A stretch of DNA of 64,000 nt from Wenzhouxiangella limi (GTDB taxonomy: Bacteria > Pseudomonadota > Gammaproteobacteria > Xanthomonadales > Wenzhouxiangellaceae). Each line of letters begins with the position of its first letter. Within the stretch, counting starts at the first letter, position 1. The translations under genes were made by a program, and so were the position numbers. Below are positions 18,963 through 30,286 of this stretch, piece by piece. The DNA lies in the NCBI RefSeq assembly GCF_010499265.1, contig NZ_JAAGSC010000039.1, positions 233,559 through 297,558 on the forward strand, read 5' to 3'. The notes below the pieces were generated by a model. The model saw only the letters and a list, made by a program, of their open reading frames with translations, searched no databases and was not told the origin of the DNA.

Positions 18963-21059
18963 ATGCAACCCATCCGACAAGTTCTGAGTGTATGTCTTTT
19001 ATGCCTTTTCGGCGCAGCCGCACAAGCGACCGCGCAGGAGGCCGAAGTGGCCACGCGATCGCCTGACAATGATGACGATGCCAATCTTGCCGAAGCGCCG
19101 CAGGATCGGGTCAACGTGACCGTCACGCGTCTGGATCGCGAGCTTCTGGACGCGCCGGCGGCCGTCAGTCAGGTGGGTGAGGAGGCGCTGCAGACCGCCC
19201 GCCAGCAGCTGCAGCTCGACGAGACGCTCAATCGCGTGCCTGGCGTGTTCTTCCAAAACCGCTACAACTTCGCCCAGAACCAGCGCCTGGCCATTCGCGG
19301 TTTCGGCGCGCGCTCGCCGTTCGGTATCCGCGGCATTCGCCTGCTGGTCGACGGTTTCCCGGAAACCCTGCCCGACGGCCAGGCCCAGGTCGACGGCATC
19401 GACCTGGAGTCGGTCACCGAGGCCGAGGTTCTGCGCGGGCCCAGCTCCGCCCTGCACGGCAACGCCGCGGGCGGCGTGATCAGCCTGCGCACCGAGGACG
19501 GCCGCGGTCTTGCCCCCGAGCTCGAACTCCGGACCACCCTTGGCAGCTACGGATTTGAACGCTACGGCATCCGCGCCGGCGGTCAATTCGAGGACTGGAA
19601 CGCCTACTTAAGCGCCTGGGACCTGAGCTACGACGGCTACCGCGAGCAAAGCCGGACCGACAAGCGCCTGCTCAACGCCCACCTGGGCCGCCAGCTCGAT
19701 GGCGAGCGCCGTATCGGGCTGGTGCTGACGCTGCTCGATCAGCCGCGCGGCGAGGACCCCTCGGCGCTGACCCGGCAGCAGGCCGAGGAAGATCGCACAG
19801 CCGCCGGTGGCCAGGCGGTGCAGGTCGATGCGCGCCAGGTCGTCGAGCAGTACCGGCTCGGCCTGCGCTTTGAAGATGCCGCGTCGCTGCCCGGCGAGCT
19901 CAGCGCCTACGCGTTCGTCGCCGGGCGCGACTTCTTCCAGCAGCTGCCGAGCTCGTTTTTCCCCAGCCTGATCGAGTTCGATCGCGATTTCGCCGGCGGC
20001 GGCGCGCAGTACACAGACGAGTTGCGTTTCGGTTCCCTGCCGGCCCGCTACACCCTTGGCCTGGACCTGGCCCGCCAGCGCGACGATCGCCGGCGCTTTA
20101 CTGTCAGCCCCGGCGGCCAGCGGCAGGACCAGACCCAGGACGAGCTGCAGCAGGCCGACAACGCCGGCCTGTTCGGCCAGATCGATCTGGATTTGAGCCG
20201 CCGCTGGAGCGCCTTGCTCGGCCTGCGCCACGACCGCATCGAGCTCGATATCGACGACCGCTTCGGCGATGGTTCCGGCAGCGGTCGCCGGAGCTTCGAC
20301 GAAGCCAGCTGGACGGCGGGCCTGAACTATCGCATGGAGCCGGATCAGCAGCTGTACTTCAACGCCGGCACCGCGTTCGAGACGCCGACGTTCACCGAGA
20401 TCAAGGACGCGGCCGGGGGCGTGGGCTTCAGCCGCGCGATCGAGCCGCAGCGCGCCCGCAACCTCGAGCTAGGCTTCCGCGGCCGCTGGAGTGAGCGCTT
20501 GAGCCTGGACGTGGCGGCGTTCCGTGTGAACACCCGCGACGAGATCATCGTCGTGGCTTCCGAAGACGGGCTGAACCTGTTCGACAATGCCGGACGGACC
20601 CGGCGCGACGGCGTCGAGCTGGCCCTGGAGTACGAGCTGGGCGGCGGTCTGACGCTGAACGCGGCCTACACCTGGTCGCGTTTCCGCTTCGAGGAGTTTC
20701 GCGATGCCGGCGAGCGCTTCGACGGCAAGCGCATGCCCGGACTGCCCGAACACCTGCTGTTTGCCGAGCTGGCCTGGCGTAGCGGGTCCGGACTGTACGC
20801 GATCGTCGATACGTTGGCGGTCAGCGAGGTCTATGCCGACAACGCCAACTCCGAGCGCGTGGCCGGCTATGGCCTGATCAACGCTCGTCTGGGCCGTGCC
20901 TTCGATCTGGGTCAGCAGCGGCTGGAAGTCTTCCTGGCGCTGAACAACCTGACCGATCGTCGCTACTTCAGCAACGTCCGGGTCAACGCCGCCCGCGGTG
21001 CCTACTACGAGCCGGCGCCGGAAAGAAACGTTTTTGGCGGGGTCCGGCTGGGCTTTTGA
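18963..21059 (+). CDS. TonB-dependent outer-membrane receptor
   Basis: 698 aa with a signal peptide (LSVCLLCLFGAAAQATA). The plug domain (about 50-170) contains RVNVTVTR, a TonB-box-like stretch, and RGFGARSPFGIRGIRLLVDG. The beta-barrel runs to the C-terminus and ends in GGVRLGF with the terminal Phe of outer-membrane proteins. It takes up a chelated metal or another scarce nutrient powered by TonB; the ligand cannot be told from sequence. FecA/PupB-like signalling extensions are absent. A solute-binding protein gene follows after 49 bases on the same strand and may act downstream. Confidence 0.92.
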   Translation: MQPIRQVLSVCLLCLFGAAAQATAQEAEVATRSPDNDDDANLAEAPQDRVNVTVTRLDRELLDAPAAVSQVGEEALQTARQQLQLDETLNRVPGVFFQNRYNFAQNQRLAIRGFGARSPFGIRGIRLLVDGFPETLPDGQAQVDGIDLESVTEAEVLRGPSSALHGNAAGGVISLRTEDGRGLAPELELRTTLGSYGFERYGIRAGGQFEDWNAYLSAWDLSYDGYREQSRTDKRLLNAHLGRQLDGERRIGLVLTLLDQPRGEDPSALTRQQAEEDRTAAGGQAVQVDARQVVEQYRLGLRFEDAASLPGELSAYAFVAGRDFFQQLPSSFFPSLIEFDRDFAGGGAQYTDELRFGSLPARYTLGLDLARQRDDRRRFTVSPGGQRQDQTQDELQQADNAGLFGQIDLDLSRRWSALLGLRHDRIELDIDDRFGDGSGSGRRSFDEASWTAGLNYRMEPDQQLYFNAGTAFETPTFTEIKDAAGGVGFSRAIEPQRARNLELGFRGRWSERLSLDVAAFRVNTRDEIIVVASEDGLNLFDNAGRTRRDGVELALEYELGGGLTLNAAYTWSRFRFEEFRDAGERFDGKRMPGLPEHLLFAELAWRSGSGLYAIVDTLAVSEVYADNANSERVAGYGLINARLGRAFDLGQQRLEVFLALNNLTDRRYFSNVRVNAARGAYYEPAPERNVFGGVRLGF

Positions 21060-21108
21060 ATTATCCTGAGGGGGGTCAAAGGCCACAACAAATTAAAGGG
21101 AGGATCGG

Positions 21109-22575
21109 ATGAATCCGCATGTTTCCAGATTGCAGGGGGTGATCGCAGTCATCGCATTGATGGCTGGCTTCCCGGCCCTATCGGATGCCACGGCTGCAGG
21201 GACCGAGCTGCGTTTTCTGACCGAGGATTTTCCGCCGCTGAGCATGACCGAAGATGACCAGGCCACCGGCCAGGCCGTGGAACTGGTCCGCGCGTTGATG
21301 GCCGAGACCGGGACCGGTGGCGACATCGAGGTCATGGCCTGGAGCGAGGCCTACCAGACCGCGCTCGAGGGTGACGATACGGTGCTGTTTTCCACCGTGC
21401 TGACGCCTGAGCGCAAGGACCAGTTCCAGTGGGTGGGCCCGACCGCCGAGCTGCACACGGCCCTGTACGCGCTGGCCGGCAGTGATATCGAGATCAACAC
21501 GCTGGCCCAGGCCCGCGCCGTTGAACGCATCGCCACCGTGACCGATTACTACTCGGACGAGGCCCTGGCCGCGGAGGGCGATTTCGACAATGTGGTTCGC
21601 TTCGCTGACGAGGGTGAGGCGGCCCGGGCACTGCTGGACGGACAAGTGGATCTGATGGTGGCCGGCAACACCAGCCTGCCGGCCGTGCTCGAGGCGCTGG
21701 GCTCGGACATGTCGGCGGTTCGGCCGGTCTTTGCCCTGTCGACCGACCTGACCTATCTCGCGTTTGCACCGGAAATACCGGAGGAAACGGTCGAGCAATG
21801 GCAGGGCGCCCTGGATGCAATGAAGGCCGATGGCCGCTTCGCCGAGATTTACCGGCGATGGCTGCCAGCCGAAGAAGCACCCGGGCGGATGTACCTGGTG
21901 ACCGAGGAATATCCCCCGATCACGTTCATGCAGGAAGGCCGGCCTGGCGGGTTCGTGACCGACATGGTGCGCCAGATGGCGATGGAGATCGGGATCAGCG
22001 ACAGCGTCGAGCTGACCTCCTGGAAAAACGCCTACAACCTTGCCCTGCTGCACCCCAACGTGGTGTTGTTCAGCGCCGAGCGCACCGACGCCCGCGAGCC
22101 GTTGTTTCACTGGGTCGGGCCGGTGGGTCAAAATTCCGCCATTCTGTACGCCAGAAGCGGTGGTGACATCGAGGTCGACTCGCTGGCCGATGCCCGTGCT
22201 GTCGATGCCGTCGCCACCACGACCGACTGGTTCACCGAGCAGTTCCTGCAAGAAGAGGGCTTCGACAACCTGGTCGGCTCACCGGACCCGGGCGACAGCG
22301 TGCGGCGTCTGATGGACGGAGAGGCCAACCTGGCGATATTCACCGACATCACGGTCGCTGACATCGTCGAGCGCGCCGGTTACTCGATGGATGATCTTGA
22401 GCCGATGCTGGCGGTCAGTCAGACCGATTTCTACATTGCCCTGTCGCGCGATACCGACCCGGCGATGGTTGCGCGATGGCGCGAGGCGCTGGCCGAACTC
22501 AAAAAGGACGGACGTTTCGAGCGCATCTATCGCAGCTACGTGCCCGAGGCTGATCTTAGCGGCCTGCTGGACTGA
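21109..22575 (+). CDS. Periplasmic protein with two tandem solute-binding (SBP family 3) domains
   Basis: 488 aa, preceded by GGGAGG 7 bases before the ATG, with a signal peptide ending near SDATAAG. Two homologous halves are visible (about 30-245 and 260-485). Each begins LxxVTEEYPPITFMQ- or LRFLTEDFPPLSMTE-like and ends in DGRFAEIYRRWLP or DGRFERIYRSYVP. This matches the extracellular solute-binding family 3 fold. No ABC permease or ATPase is nearby, so it may be a stand-alone binding or sensing protein rather than a transporter component. The internal duplication is unusual. Confidence 0.85.
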   Translation: MNPHVSRLQGVIAVIALMAGFPALSDATAAGTELRFLTEDFPPLSMTEDDQATGQAVELVRALMAETGTGGDIEVMAWSEAYQTALEGDDTVLFSTVLTPERKDQFQWVGPTAELHTALYALAGSDIEINTLAQARAVERIATVTDYYSDEALAAEGDFDNVVRFADEGEAARALLDGQVDLMVAGNTSLPAVLEALGSDMSAVRPVFALSTDLTYLAFAPEIPEETVEQWQGALDAMKADGRFAEIYRRWLPAEEAPGRMYLVTEEYPPITFMQEGRPGGFVTDMVRQMAMEIGISDSVELTSWKNAYNLALLHPNVVLFSAERTDAREPLFHWVGPVGQNSAILYARSGGDIEVDSLADARAVDAVATTTDWFTEQFLQEEGFDNLVGSPDPGDSVRRLMDGEANLAIFTDITVADIVERAGYSMDDLEPMLAVSQTDFYIALSRDTDPAMVARWREALAELKKDGRFERIYRSYVPEADLSGLLD

Positions 22576-22596
22576 GCGCTGCGCTTGCCCGGGTGG

Positions 22597-23235
22597 TCAG
22601 TCCCTCCGGGCAAATGCCGGCCGACTGGCGAGCTGGCGGTGCCAGCGCTGGAGACTTGTCAGTGTCTCGGGGAGATTGGTCCGGATGCCCCAGGCGGCAA
22701 ACTCCAGGGTGACCCAGGCGGTGATGTCGGCCAGGCTGAAGCGATCGCCCGCCACGTAATCGGAGTCTGCCAGGCGTCGATCCAGATCTTCCAGGAACCA
22801 GCCGTAGCGCTGCACGCCGCGTTCGGCCAGTTCGGGGATCTGGGACACCCGTCTTGGTCCGGTGAGCGCACGGTCGCTCATGGCTTTTGAGCGGTTGCGG
22901 AATCCCTCCATGACCGCCAGCAGGCCGTTGGTCTCGATCCAGTGGTTGCGTTCCAGCACCATGGCCCGTTCCAGCGGCGAGCGCCCAAACAGCGCGGGCT
23001 CGGGGTGGACTTGCTCCAGATAGTCGCAGATGGCGATCGGCTCGACCAGGCAAGTGCCGTCGTCGAGCACCAGCGCCGGGACCGTCAGCGCCGGGTTGAT
23101 GGCGGCGAACTCCGGCCGAAGGTGCTCGCCGGCGCGCAGGTCGATGGTCTGGCGCGGGATATCCAGCCCTTTCTCGGCCAGAAAGAGTTGAACTCGGCGC
23201 GGGCTGGGCGCGTCTGGGTAGGTGTAGAGCTTCAT
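22597..23235 (-). CDS. Glutathione S-transferase family protein
   Basis: 212 aa. The thioredoxin-like N-terminal domain (1-80: KLYTYPDAPSPRRVQLFLAEKG, then PALVLDDGTCLVEPIAICDYLE with the GSH-binding E-P/S-x-A-I region) is followed by an all-helical C-terminal domain (DYVAGDRFSLADITAWVTLEF, the N-capping box). The substrate is unknown. It is convergent with the solute-binding gene and divergent from acnD. Confidence 0.9.
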   Translation of the reverse strand: MKLYTYPDAPSPRRVQLFLAEKGLDIPRQTIDLRAGEHLRPEFAAINPALTVPALVLDDGTCLVEPIAICDYLEQVHPEPALFGRSPLERAMVLERNHWIETNGLLAVMEGFRNRSKAMSDRALTGPRRVSQIPELAERGVQRYGWFLEDLDRRLADSDYVAGDRFSLADITAWVTLEFAAWGIRTNLPETLTSLQRWHRQLASRPAFARRD

Positions 23236-23294
23236 GTGCCGGGACGGTTTAACATGGGGATCGTTTGAACATACCGAATCGGCAGGTGGATGTC

Positions 23295-25891
<2,597 letters not shown>

Positions 25892-25892
<1 letters not shown>

Positions 25893-27073
25893 TGAGCGCC
25901 ATGAAGTATCGACCGCAGCTGCGAATTCCCGCCACCTACATGCGCGGTGGCACCAGCAAGGGCGTGTTCTTCCGCCTGGAAGACCTGCCGGAATTCGCCC
26001 GCAGGCCCGGCCCGGCGCGCGATGCCCTGCTGCTGCGGGTAATCGGTTCGCCGGACCCCTACGGCAAACACACCGACGGCATGGGCGGAGCGACCTCGAG
26101 CACGTCCAAGACCGTGATCCTGTCGAAGTCCGACAAGCCCGATCACGACGTCGACTACCTGTTCGGCCAGGTCTCCATCGATCAGCCGTTTATCGACTGG
26201 TCGGGCAACTGCGGCAACCTGACCGCCGCGGTCGGTTCATTCGCCATCGCCAATGGACTGGTAAGCGAGGAACGCATCCCGGACAACGGCGTCTGCCAGG
26301 TGCGGATCTGGCAGGCCAATATCGGCAAAACCATCATCGCCCACGTACCGATCAGCAACGGGCAAGTGCAGGAAACCGGCGATTTCGAGCTCGATGGCGT
26401 GACTTTTCCGGCCGCCGAGGTCCGGATCGACTTTCTCTCCCCGACCGGCGACGAACCGGTCCTGCCGACCGGCCGGGTGGTCGATACGTTCGAGGCACCC
26501 GGTTTCGGCGAGGTGCAGGCCAGCTTCATCAGCGCCGGTATCCCGACGATTTTCGTCGACGCTGCCGATATCGGTTTTATGGGCACGGAACTGCAGCCGG
26601 CGATCAATGACAATCCGGAATTGCTGGCCCGGCTGGAGATTCTGCGCGCCCACGGCGCGGTGGCCATGGGTCTGATCGAGCACGTCGACCAGGCCGCCCA
26701 GCGCCAGCACACGCCCAAGCTGGCCTGGGTCGCGCCACCGGCCGACTACGTCGCCTCCAGCGGCAGGTCGGTCGATGCCGATCAGATCGATCTGAACGTG
26801 CGCGCCATGTCCATGGGCAAGCTCCACCACGCCATGATGGGTACGGCCGCCGTGGGTATCGCGGCCGCCGCAGCGATCCCCGGCACGCTAGCCAATCGGG
26901 CCGCCGGGGGAGGGCGGCGCGACCGGGTCTGCTTCGGTCATCCTTCCGGCACGTTGACCGTCGGCGCCAGGGCCGGCGAGGAGAATGGCGAATGGACCAT
27001 CGAGCGGGTGAGCATGAGCCGCAGCGCGCGGGTGCTGATGGAAGGCTGGGTTCGGGTGCCGGAGCAGGCATGA
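25892..27073 (+). CDS. prpF: 2-methylaconitate cis-trans isomerase PrpF
   Basis: 393 aa. The ATG at 25892 shares its A with the TGA of acnD, indicating translational coupling; an in-frame ATG nine bases later is an alternative start. Diagnostic motifs are TYMRGGTSKGVFF near the N-terminus, DGMGGATSSTSKT, DWSGNCGNLTAAVG and GTAAVGIAAAAAIPGT. PrpF isomerises the AcnD product so that aconitase can hydrate it to methylisocitrate. The acnD-prpF pair replaces PrpD in many proteobacteria and serves propionate catabolism. Confidence 0.94.
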
Positions 27074-27119
27074 AAAGGCCTGACGCCATCGTCAATCACT
27101 CTCGCTTTCGCAACAGCTG

Positions 27120-27386
27120 ATGGCGGGCGGCTGGGCCAGGGACGGCGCGGTACAGGACCAGATCGACAGCACCGTCGATGAGGCGGTGCAGCGCGCCCGC
27201 GCCCATCTGCCCGAGGGTCCAAGCCGGCTCGAGTGCGAAGAATGCGGAGATTCGATCCCGGAGGCGCGGCGTCGAGCCCTGCCGGGGGTAAAGCTGTGCG
27301 TCGCCTGCCAGGAAGAGATGGATTCGCGCCGGGCTAACAGCGGCGGCTTCAACCGGCGCGGGTGCAAGGACAGTCAACTGCGTTGA
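27120..27386 (+). CDS. DksA/TraR C4-type zinc-finger protein, small
   Basis: 88 aa. A four-cysteine zinc finger is formed by CEECGDSIPEARRRALPG and CVACQE (C-x2-C ... C-x2-C), as in YbiI/TraR-type small DksA relatives. Such proteins may bind the RNA polymerase secondary channel. The N-terminal half is an acidic-basic helix without the full coiled coil of DksA. The gene lies 46 bases after prpF and just outside the tRNA-Phe integrative element. Confidence 0.82.
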   Translation: MAGGWARDGAVQDQIDSTVDEAVQRARAHLPEGPSRLECEECGDSIPEARRRALPGVKLCVACQEEMDSRRANSGGFNRRGCKDSQLR

Positions 27387-27612
27387 AGAACGCGGTTCGC
27401 GCCGTTGAGAGCGCCACGCCGCCTTGAATAGGGTCGGTCAAAGATCGCGAATGTGCATGATGGCACGAACTCCTTTATGTAATGTAAAGCTTTTTGGGCA
27501 GCTTGGCAGGCACAACCACAAAACCCAGTTCGCCGGGCGGTGTTGCTACGATGAAAACTGTACTCAGCGAAATACCGCAGGGAAATGTCGGATATTTTGG
27601 GGCGTAAGGTAT

Positions 27613-27661
27613 TGGTGGCCAGGGGCGGAATCGAACCACCGACACGCGGATTTTTAATCCG
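27613..27661 (-). repeat. attL: duplicated 3' part of tRNA-Phe
   Basis: Positions 27613-27654 are identical over 42 bases to the 3' end of the tRNA-Phe gene at 31164-31205, and 27656-27661 match again. The single mismatch (27655 T against 31206 C) falls on anticodon position 34. The repeat corresponds to tRNA nucleotides 28-76, including CCA. It is the distal attachment site of the element; the remnant has no 5' half and cannot make a tRNA. Confidence 0.88.
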
Positions 27662-27760
27662 TGAAAATGCTGTTTCGTTATATCTAGGGCAGTCTGCCCG
27701 AAAGACTAAGACGCTTGAAAAACAATGAAAAAAATGGCTTGTAGCGTCTAGGGCCGTCTA

Positions 27761-27790
27761 TTGACAACCGCCGCGAAGTAGTCGCATAGT
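27761..27790 (+). promoter_or_regulatory. Integrase promoter overlapping an arm-type site
   Basis: A consensus TTGACA at 27761-27766 is followed after 18 bases by CATAGT at 27785-27790 (4 of 6 to TATAAT). The -10 lies inside the tandem AGTAGTCGCA motif at 27776-27797, so integrase binding there would be expected to repress its own gene. The start GTG follows at 27820. Confidence 0.5.
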
Positions 27791-27797
27791 AGTCGCA
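27776..27797 (+). repeat. Arm-type site, left (two tandem AGTAGTCGCA units)
   Basis: Two AGTAGTCGCA units sit 11 bases apart, about one helical turn. The same 22-base arrangement with one substitution recurs in the same orientation near attR at 31060-31081, and I found no other copy in the window. Placement near both ends of the element suggests binding of the integrase N-terminal domain. Confidence 0.6.
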
Positions 27798-27819
27798 CGC
27801 GCTGTACGGATGCCCGACG

Positions 27820-29181
27820 GTGACTACTCCGAAACGGAAAAGCAGCAACCTAACAACCCGAACAGTTGACGCCCTGAAGCCCCGACAAGCCGCCAGCGAA
27901 TCGCTGGGCTATGGTGCTGGGGCGCTGGAAGCACAGGGCAAAAAAGACGGGGCGCGCTATTTCTTCCGCTACGGCAAACCACAACGCCGGGTGCCGCTGC
28001 CTGACTATAACGACGAAGGCGAACCGGTGAGCCTGGCCGAAGCCCGGACGAAGGCCCGCGCCTTGTCCGCCCGGTTTCTTGAGTTGCAAGCCGAAGGGCG
28101 CGATTTGCTCGAAACCCTGCAAACCGAAAAACTGGCCGCTGAAAAGGCAAGGGAAGCCGAGCGCCTGGCCGCTGAACAGGCCGAGCAAGCGGAACCAGAA
28201 AAGCCGGTAACGCTTTCCGCCCTTATGGCCGAATATGCCGACTGGTTAGAAGAACGCGGGAAAATTGACTTTCGAGACGTTCGCAACATCACGAAGAACC
28301 ATATAGACGGGGCATTTCCTGAACTAGCTGGCAAGCCCGCCGCCGATATCAAGCTAGAAGATGTGCTGTTTATTCTTCAGCGCTTGCTGAAGGCGAAGAA
28401 ACGCCGAACCGCAAGCAAGGCCCGCGCTTATATCCGGGCCGCTTATGCCGCCGCCATTAGTGCCCGCATGGATGCCGCCGGGGGTGAATTGCGCCGCTTC
28501 GGTATCGAAACGAACCCCGCCGCCGGTGTGGCCGCCATTGAAGATTCAACCCGCCCGCGTGAGCGCGCTCTGAGCCTTGCTGAACTTCGCGCCCTGTGGC
28601 AACGAATCAACCGCCCCGAAGAACACGCCGGGCCAGCGCTGCGCTTTTATCTGTTGACGGGTGGCCAGCGTTTCGCGCAAATCCGCCGCGCAACCCGTGC
28701 CGATATCCGCGAAGGTGAGCTAGTGCTGTGGGACGGAAAGGGCCGGCGAACGAAACCCCGCCGCCATGCGGTGCCCCTGTTGCCTGAAGCGCTGGAAGCC
28801 GCCGAAGCGATGACAACCCCGCGCCTAGGTGAGTATCTGCTGAGCCTGACGCATGGCGAAACCCCGGCCGATGGCGGGGCGGTGCGCCGGGCAGTTGCCG
28901 AACTAGCCGGCCGTATGGTGGAAGCGGGCGAAGCCGCCGAACCTTTCACGCTAAGCGATTTGCGCCGAACCATTGAAACCCGGCTAGCCGCTGAAGGTGT
29001 ACCGCTTGAAGCCAGGGCGCACTTACAGTCCCACGGGCTAGGGGGGCTTCAGGCCCGGCACTATGACAAACATAGTTATTCCGCCGAGAAACTGGCCGCC
29101 CTAAAAAAGCTGCGGGCACTGATGACGGAACCGCCGGCAACGGTGGCGAGCCTAGACGAAGCACGGAAGGCGAAGCAATGA
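27820..29181 (+). CDS. Tyrosine recombinase/integrase of the tRNA-Phe element
   Basis: 453 aa from GTG 27820; the ATG at 27810 is out of frame. The N-terminal region (1-95) is the DUF4102-type arm-binding domain found in P4-like integrases (LTTRTVDALKP, YGKPQRRVPLPDY). It is followed by an Ala/Glu-rich helix, a core-binding domain (about 125-230) and a C-terminal catalytic domain. Active-site candidates are Arg in TGGQRFAQIRRAT, Arg in LSDLRRTIET (Ser in place of the usual His), His in HLQSHGLGG, and the nucleophile Tyr415 (or Tyr420) in ARHYDKHSY. It catalyses integration and excision at tRNA-Phe. It overlaps the next gene by 4 bases. Confidence 0.92.
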   Translation: MTTPKRKSSNLTTRTVDALKPRQAASESLGYGAGALEAQGKKDGARYFFRYGKPQRRVPLPDYNDEGEPVSLAEARTKARALSARFLELQAEGRDLLETLQTEKLAAEKAREAERLAAEQAEQAEPEKPVTLSALMAEYADWLEERGKIDFRDVRNITKNHIDGAFPELAGKPAADIKLEDVLFILQRLLKAKKRRTASKARAYIRAAYAAAISARMDAAGGELRRFGIETNPAAGVAAIEDSTRPRERALSLAELRALWQRINRPEEHAGPALRFYLLTGGQRFAQIRRATRADIREGELVLWDGKGRRTKPRRHAVPLLPEALEAAEAMTTPRLGEYLLSLTHGETPADGGAVRRAVAELAGRMVEAGEAAEPFTLSDLRRTIETRLAAEGVPLEARAHLQSHGLGGLQARHYDKHSYSAEKLAALKKLRALMTEPPATVASLDEARKAKQ

Positions 29182-29471
29182 AGCGCCTTCATATCTCATT
29201 CAATGGCCAAAGAACCACGGTGGCGGTGGATAAAACCTTATCCGCCTTGCTGGCTATCAAGCTGGGGCACGAACCGGAAACGCCGGAAGCATGGCGAGTC
29301 GTGCGGGAATGGCTACAGGTACGATTACCTTCGAAGGTGGGCAACACTGGCGGCCGGCTGAAGCGGGCCAGCGCCGGGGCGCGTTCGCTGATGGTGGAAG
29401 CAATCGCGGATAACCGATTATCCGCTGCCTTCGATGAATGGCAAATCAAGCGGGCGAACCTTCGCGCCTGA
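29178..29471 (+). CDS. Hypothetical protein of the integrative element
   Basis: 97 aa, basic. The ATG at 29178 overlaps the integrase stop (ATGA), so it is translationally coupled. The first 50 residues could form a small beta-alpha fold (LHISFNGQRTTVAVDKTLSALLAIKLG); the rest is basic and helical. I do not recognise the family. Position directly behind int suggests an accessory such as an excisionase-like or regulatory protein, but no HTH is evident. Confidence 0.55.
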   Translation: MKRLHISFNGQRTTVAVDKTLSALLAIKLGHEPETPEAWRVVREWLQVRLPSKVGNTGGRLKRASAGARSLMVEAIADNRLSAAFDEWQIKRANLRA

Positions 29472-29504
29472 ACTTCCGCCTTTACTGTTTTGCGCGGGAT
29501 CACT

Positions 29505-29585
29505 GGGAACAACGGGAACAAGCCAGCATTCACAGGGCTTCCGGCTGTTCCCACTGCCGGGCGGAAACCGGGAACAACGGGAACA
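29505..29585 (+). repeat. Iteron-like direct repeats GGGAACAACGGGAACA
   Basis: Exact 16-base copies lie at 29505-29520 and 29570-29585 (65-base period), each made of two GGGAACA half-units, with an inverted CTGTTCCC between them. They sit in the 165-base gap between the unknown gene and higB. They could be a replication or partition iteron, or a regulatory array; no Rep gene is present. Confidence 0.45.
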
Positions 29586-29610
29586 CGCCGGCTATTCGGG
29601 CTGGCAATTC

Positions 29611-29627
29611 GTAACATGCTGTGTTAC
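29611..29627. promoter_or_regulatory. Candidate HigA operator upstream of higB
   Basis: Inverted repeat GTAACA-tgctg-TGTTAC. A weak promoter (TGGCAA at 29602, TTACAT at 29624) overlaps it, with the GTG of higB only 7 bases beyond the -10. The transcript would therefore start at or next to the start codon (leaderless). Autorepression by antitoxin HigA on such palindromes is the usual scheme. Confidence 0.55.
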
Positions 29628-29636
29628 ATTTAGCGC

Positions 29637-29912
29637 GTGATTCGCTCATTTCGTCACAAGGGTTTACGCCAGTTATTCGAAACCGGGCGAAGCCCGAAGG
29701 TAGCGCCGGACATGCAAGCCCGCTGCCTGCGACTGCTGGACGTGCTGAACGGGGCCGCCGCCCCTGATGATATGAACCTGCCGGGCTTCCATTTTCACAA
29801 GTTGCATGGCAAGCCGGAACGCTACTCAGTCCGGTTAACAGGCAACTGGAGGCTAACATTCGGCTGGAGCGATGGCGACGCCCTGGACTTGAACCTGGAG
29901 GATTACCACTGA
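29637..29912 (+). CDS. higB: HigB-like RelE-superfamily toxin
   Basis: 91 aa from GTG 29637. The sequence IRSFRHKGLRQLFETG, the LNGAAAPDDMNLPGFHFHKLHG core and the KPERYSVRLTGNWRLTFGW ending are typical of HigB mRNA interferases, which cleave mRNA on the ribosome. The order toxin then antitoxin, and the one-base overlap with higA (TGATG), are characteristic of higBA. It is carried on the tRNA-Phe element, where it probably stabilises the element against loss. Confidence 0.9.
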   Translation: MIRSFRHKGLRQLFETGRSPKVAPDMQARCLRLLDVLNGAAAPDDMNLPGFHFHKLHGKPERYSVRLTGNWRLTFGWSDGDALDLNLEDYH

Positions 29913-30205
29913 TGAACGCGCAAAGAATGCCAACCCATCCGGGGGCCGTGCTGCGGGAGGATATCTTGCCGGCCATGGGGCTTTCAGTAACCGAACTGGC
30001 CCGCCGCCTGCATATGTCACGGCAAAGCCTGCATAGAATCCTGGCCGAAGAACAGCCGGTAACGGCCGCTACTGCTTTGAAGCTGGCCCGGCTGATGGAT
30101 ACCAGTGCCGAACTCTGGTTGAACATGCAACGCAATCGCGATCTATGGGAGCAGCGCCGTAAGCTTGCCGCTGAGCTTGAAAGCATCGAGCCGGTAGCGG
30201 CCTGA
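29912..30205 (+). CDS. higA: HigA-like antitoxin, XRE-family HTH
   Basis: 97 aa. THPGAVLREDILPAMGLSVTELARRLHMSRQSLHRIL is the HTH of the HigA/VapI family. The remainder (TALKLARLMDTSAELWLNMQ) is the usual dimer and toxin-contact helix region. It neutralises HigB and probably represses the operon through the palindrome at 29611-29627. Confidence 0.92.
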   Translation: MNAQRMPTHPGAVLREDILPAMGLSVTELARRLHMSRQSLHRILAEEQPVTAATALKLARLMDTSAELWLNMQRNRDLWEQRRKLAAELESIEPVAA

Positions 30206-30286
30206 TTTTTTCAAAACGGCCGCCCCGGGTACTGCCAAAACTGCCAAAAGCCCCCCGCCCGTTAGGTTCTCCGCCGCCGGTGTGCG

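Larger units (their letters stand above)
27387..27819. other. Intergenic region holding attL and the integrase control region
   Basis: There is no convincing gene in this stretch. It contains chromosomal flank to 27612, then the 49-base tRNA-derived repeat (27613-27661). Two near-identical 13-mers TCTAGGGC(A/C)GTCT follow at 27683-27695 and 27747-27759, then a promoter-like sequence and the tandem arm-type motif that precede the integrase. A short open frame across 27424-27657 reads through the att repeat and is rejected as coding. Confidence 0.6.

Noticed and set aside
27613-27661. A second tRNA gene
   Set aside because: Only the 3' 49 bases of tRNA-Phe are present and the anticodon base is changed; there is no 5' half, so it is an att remnant.
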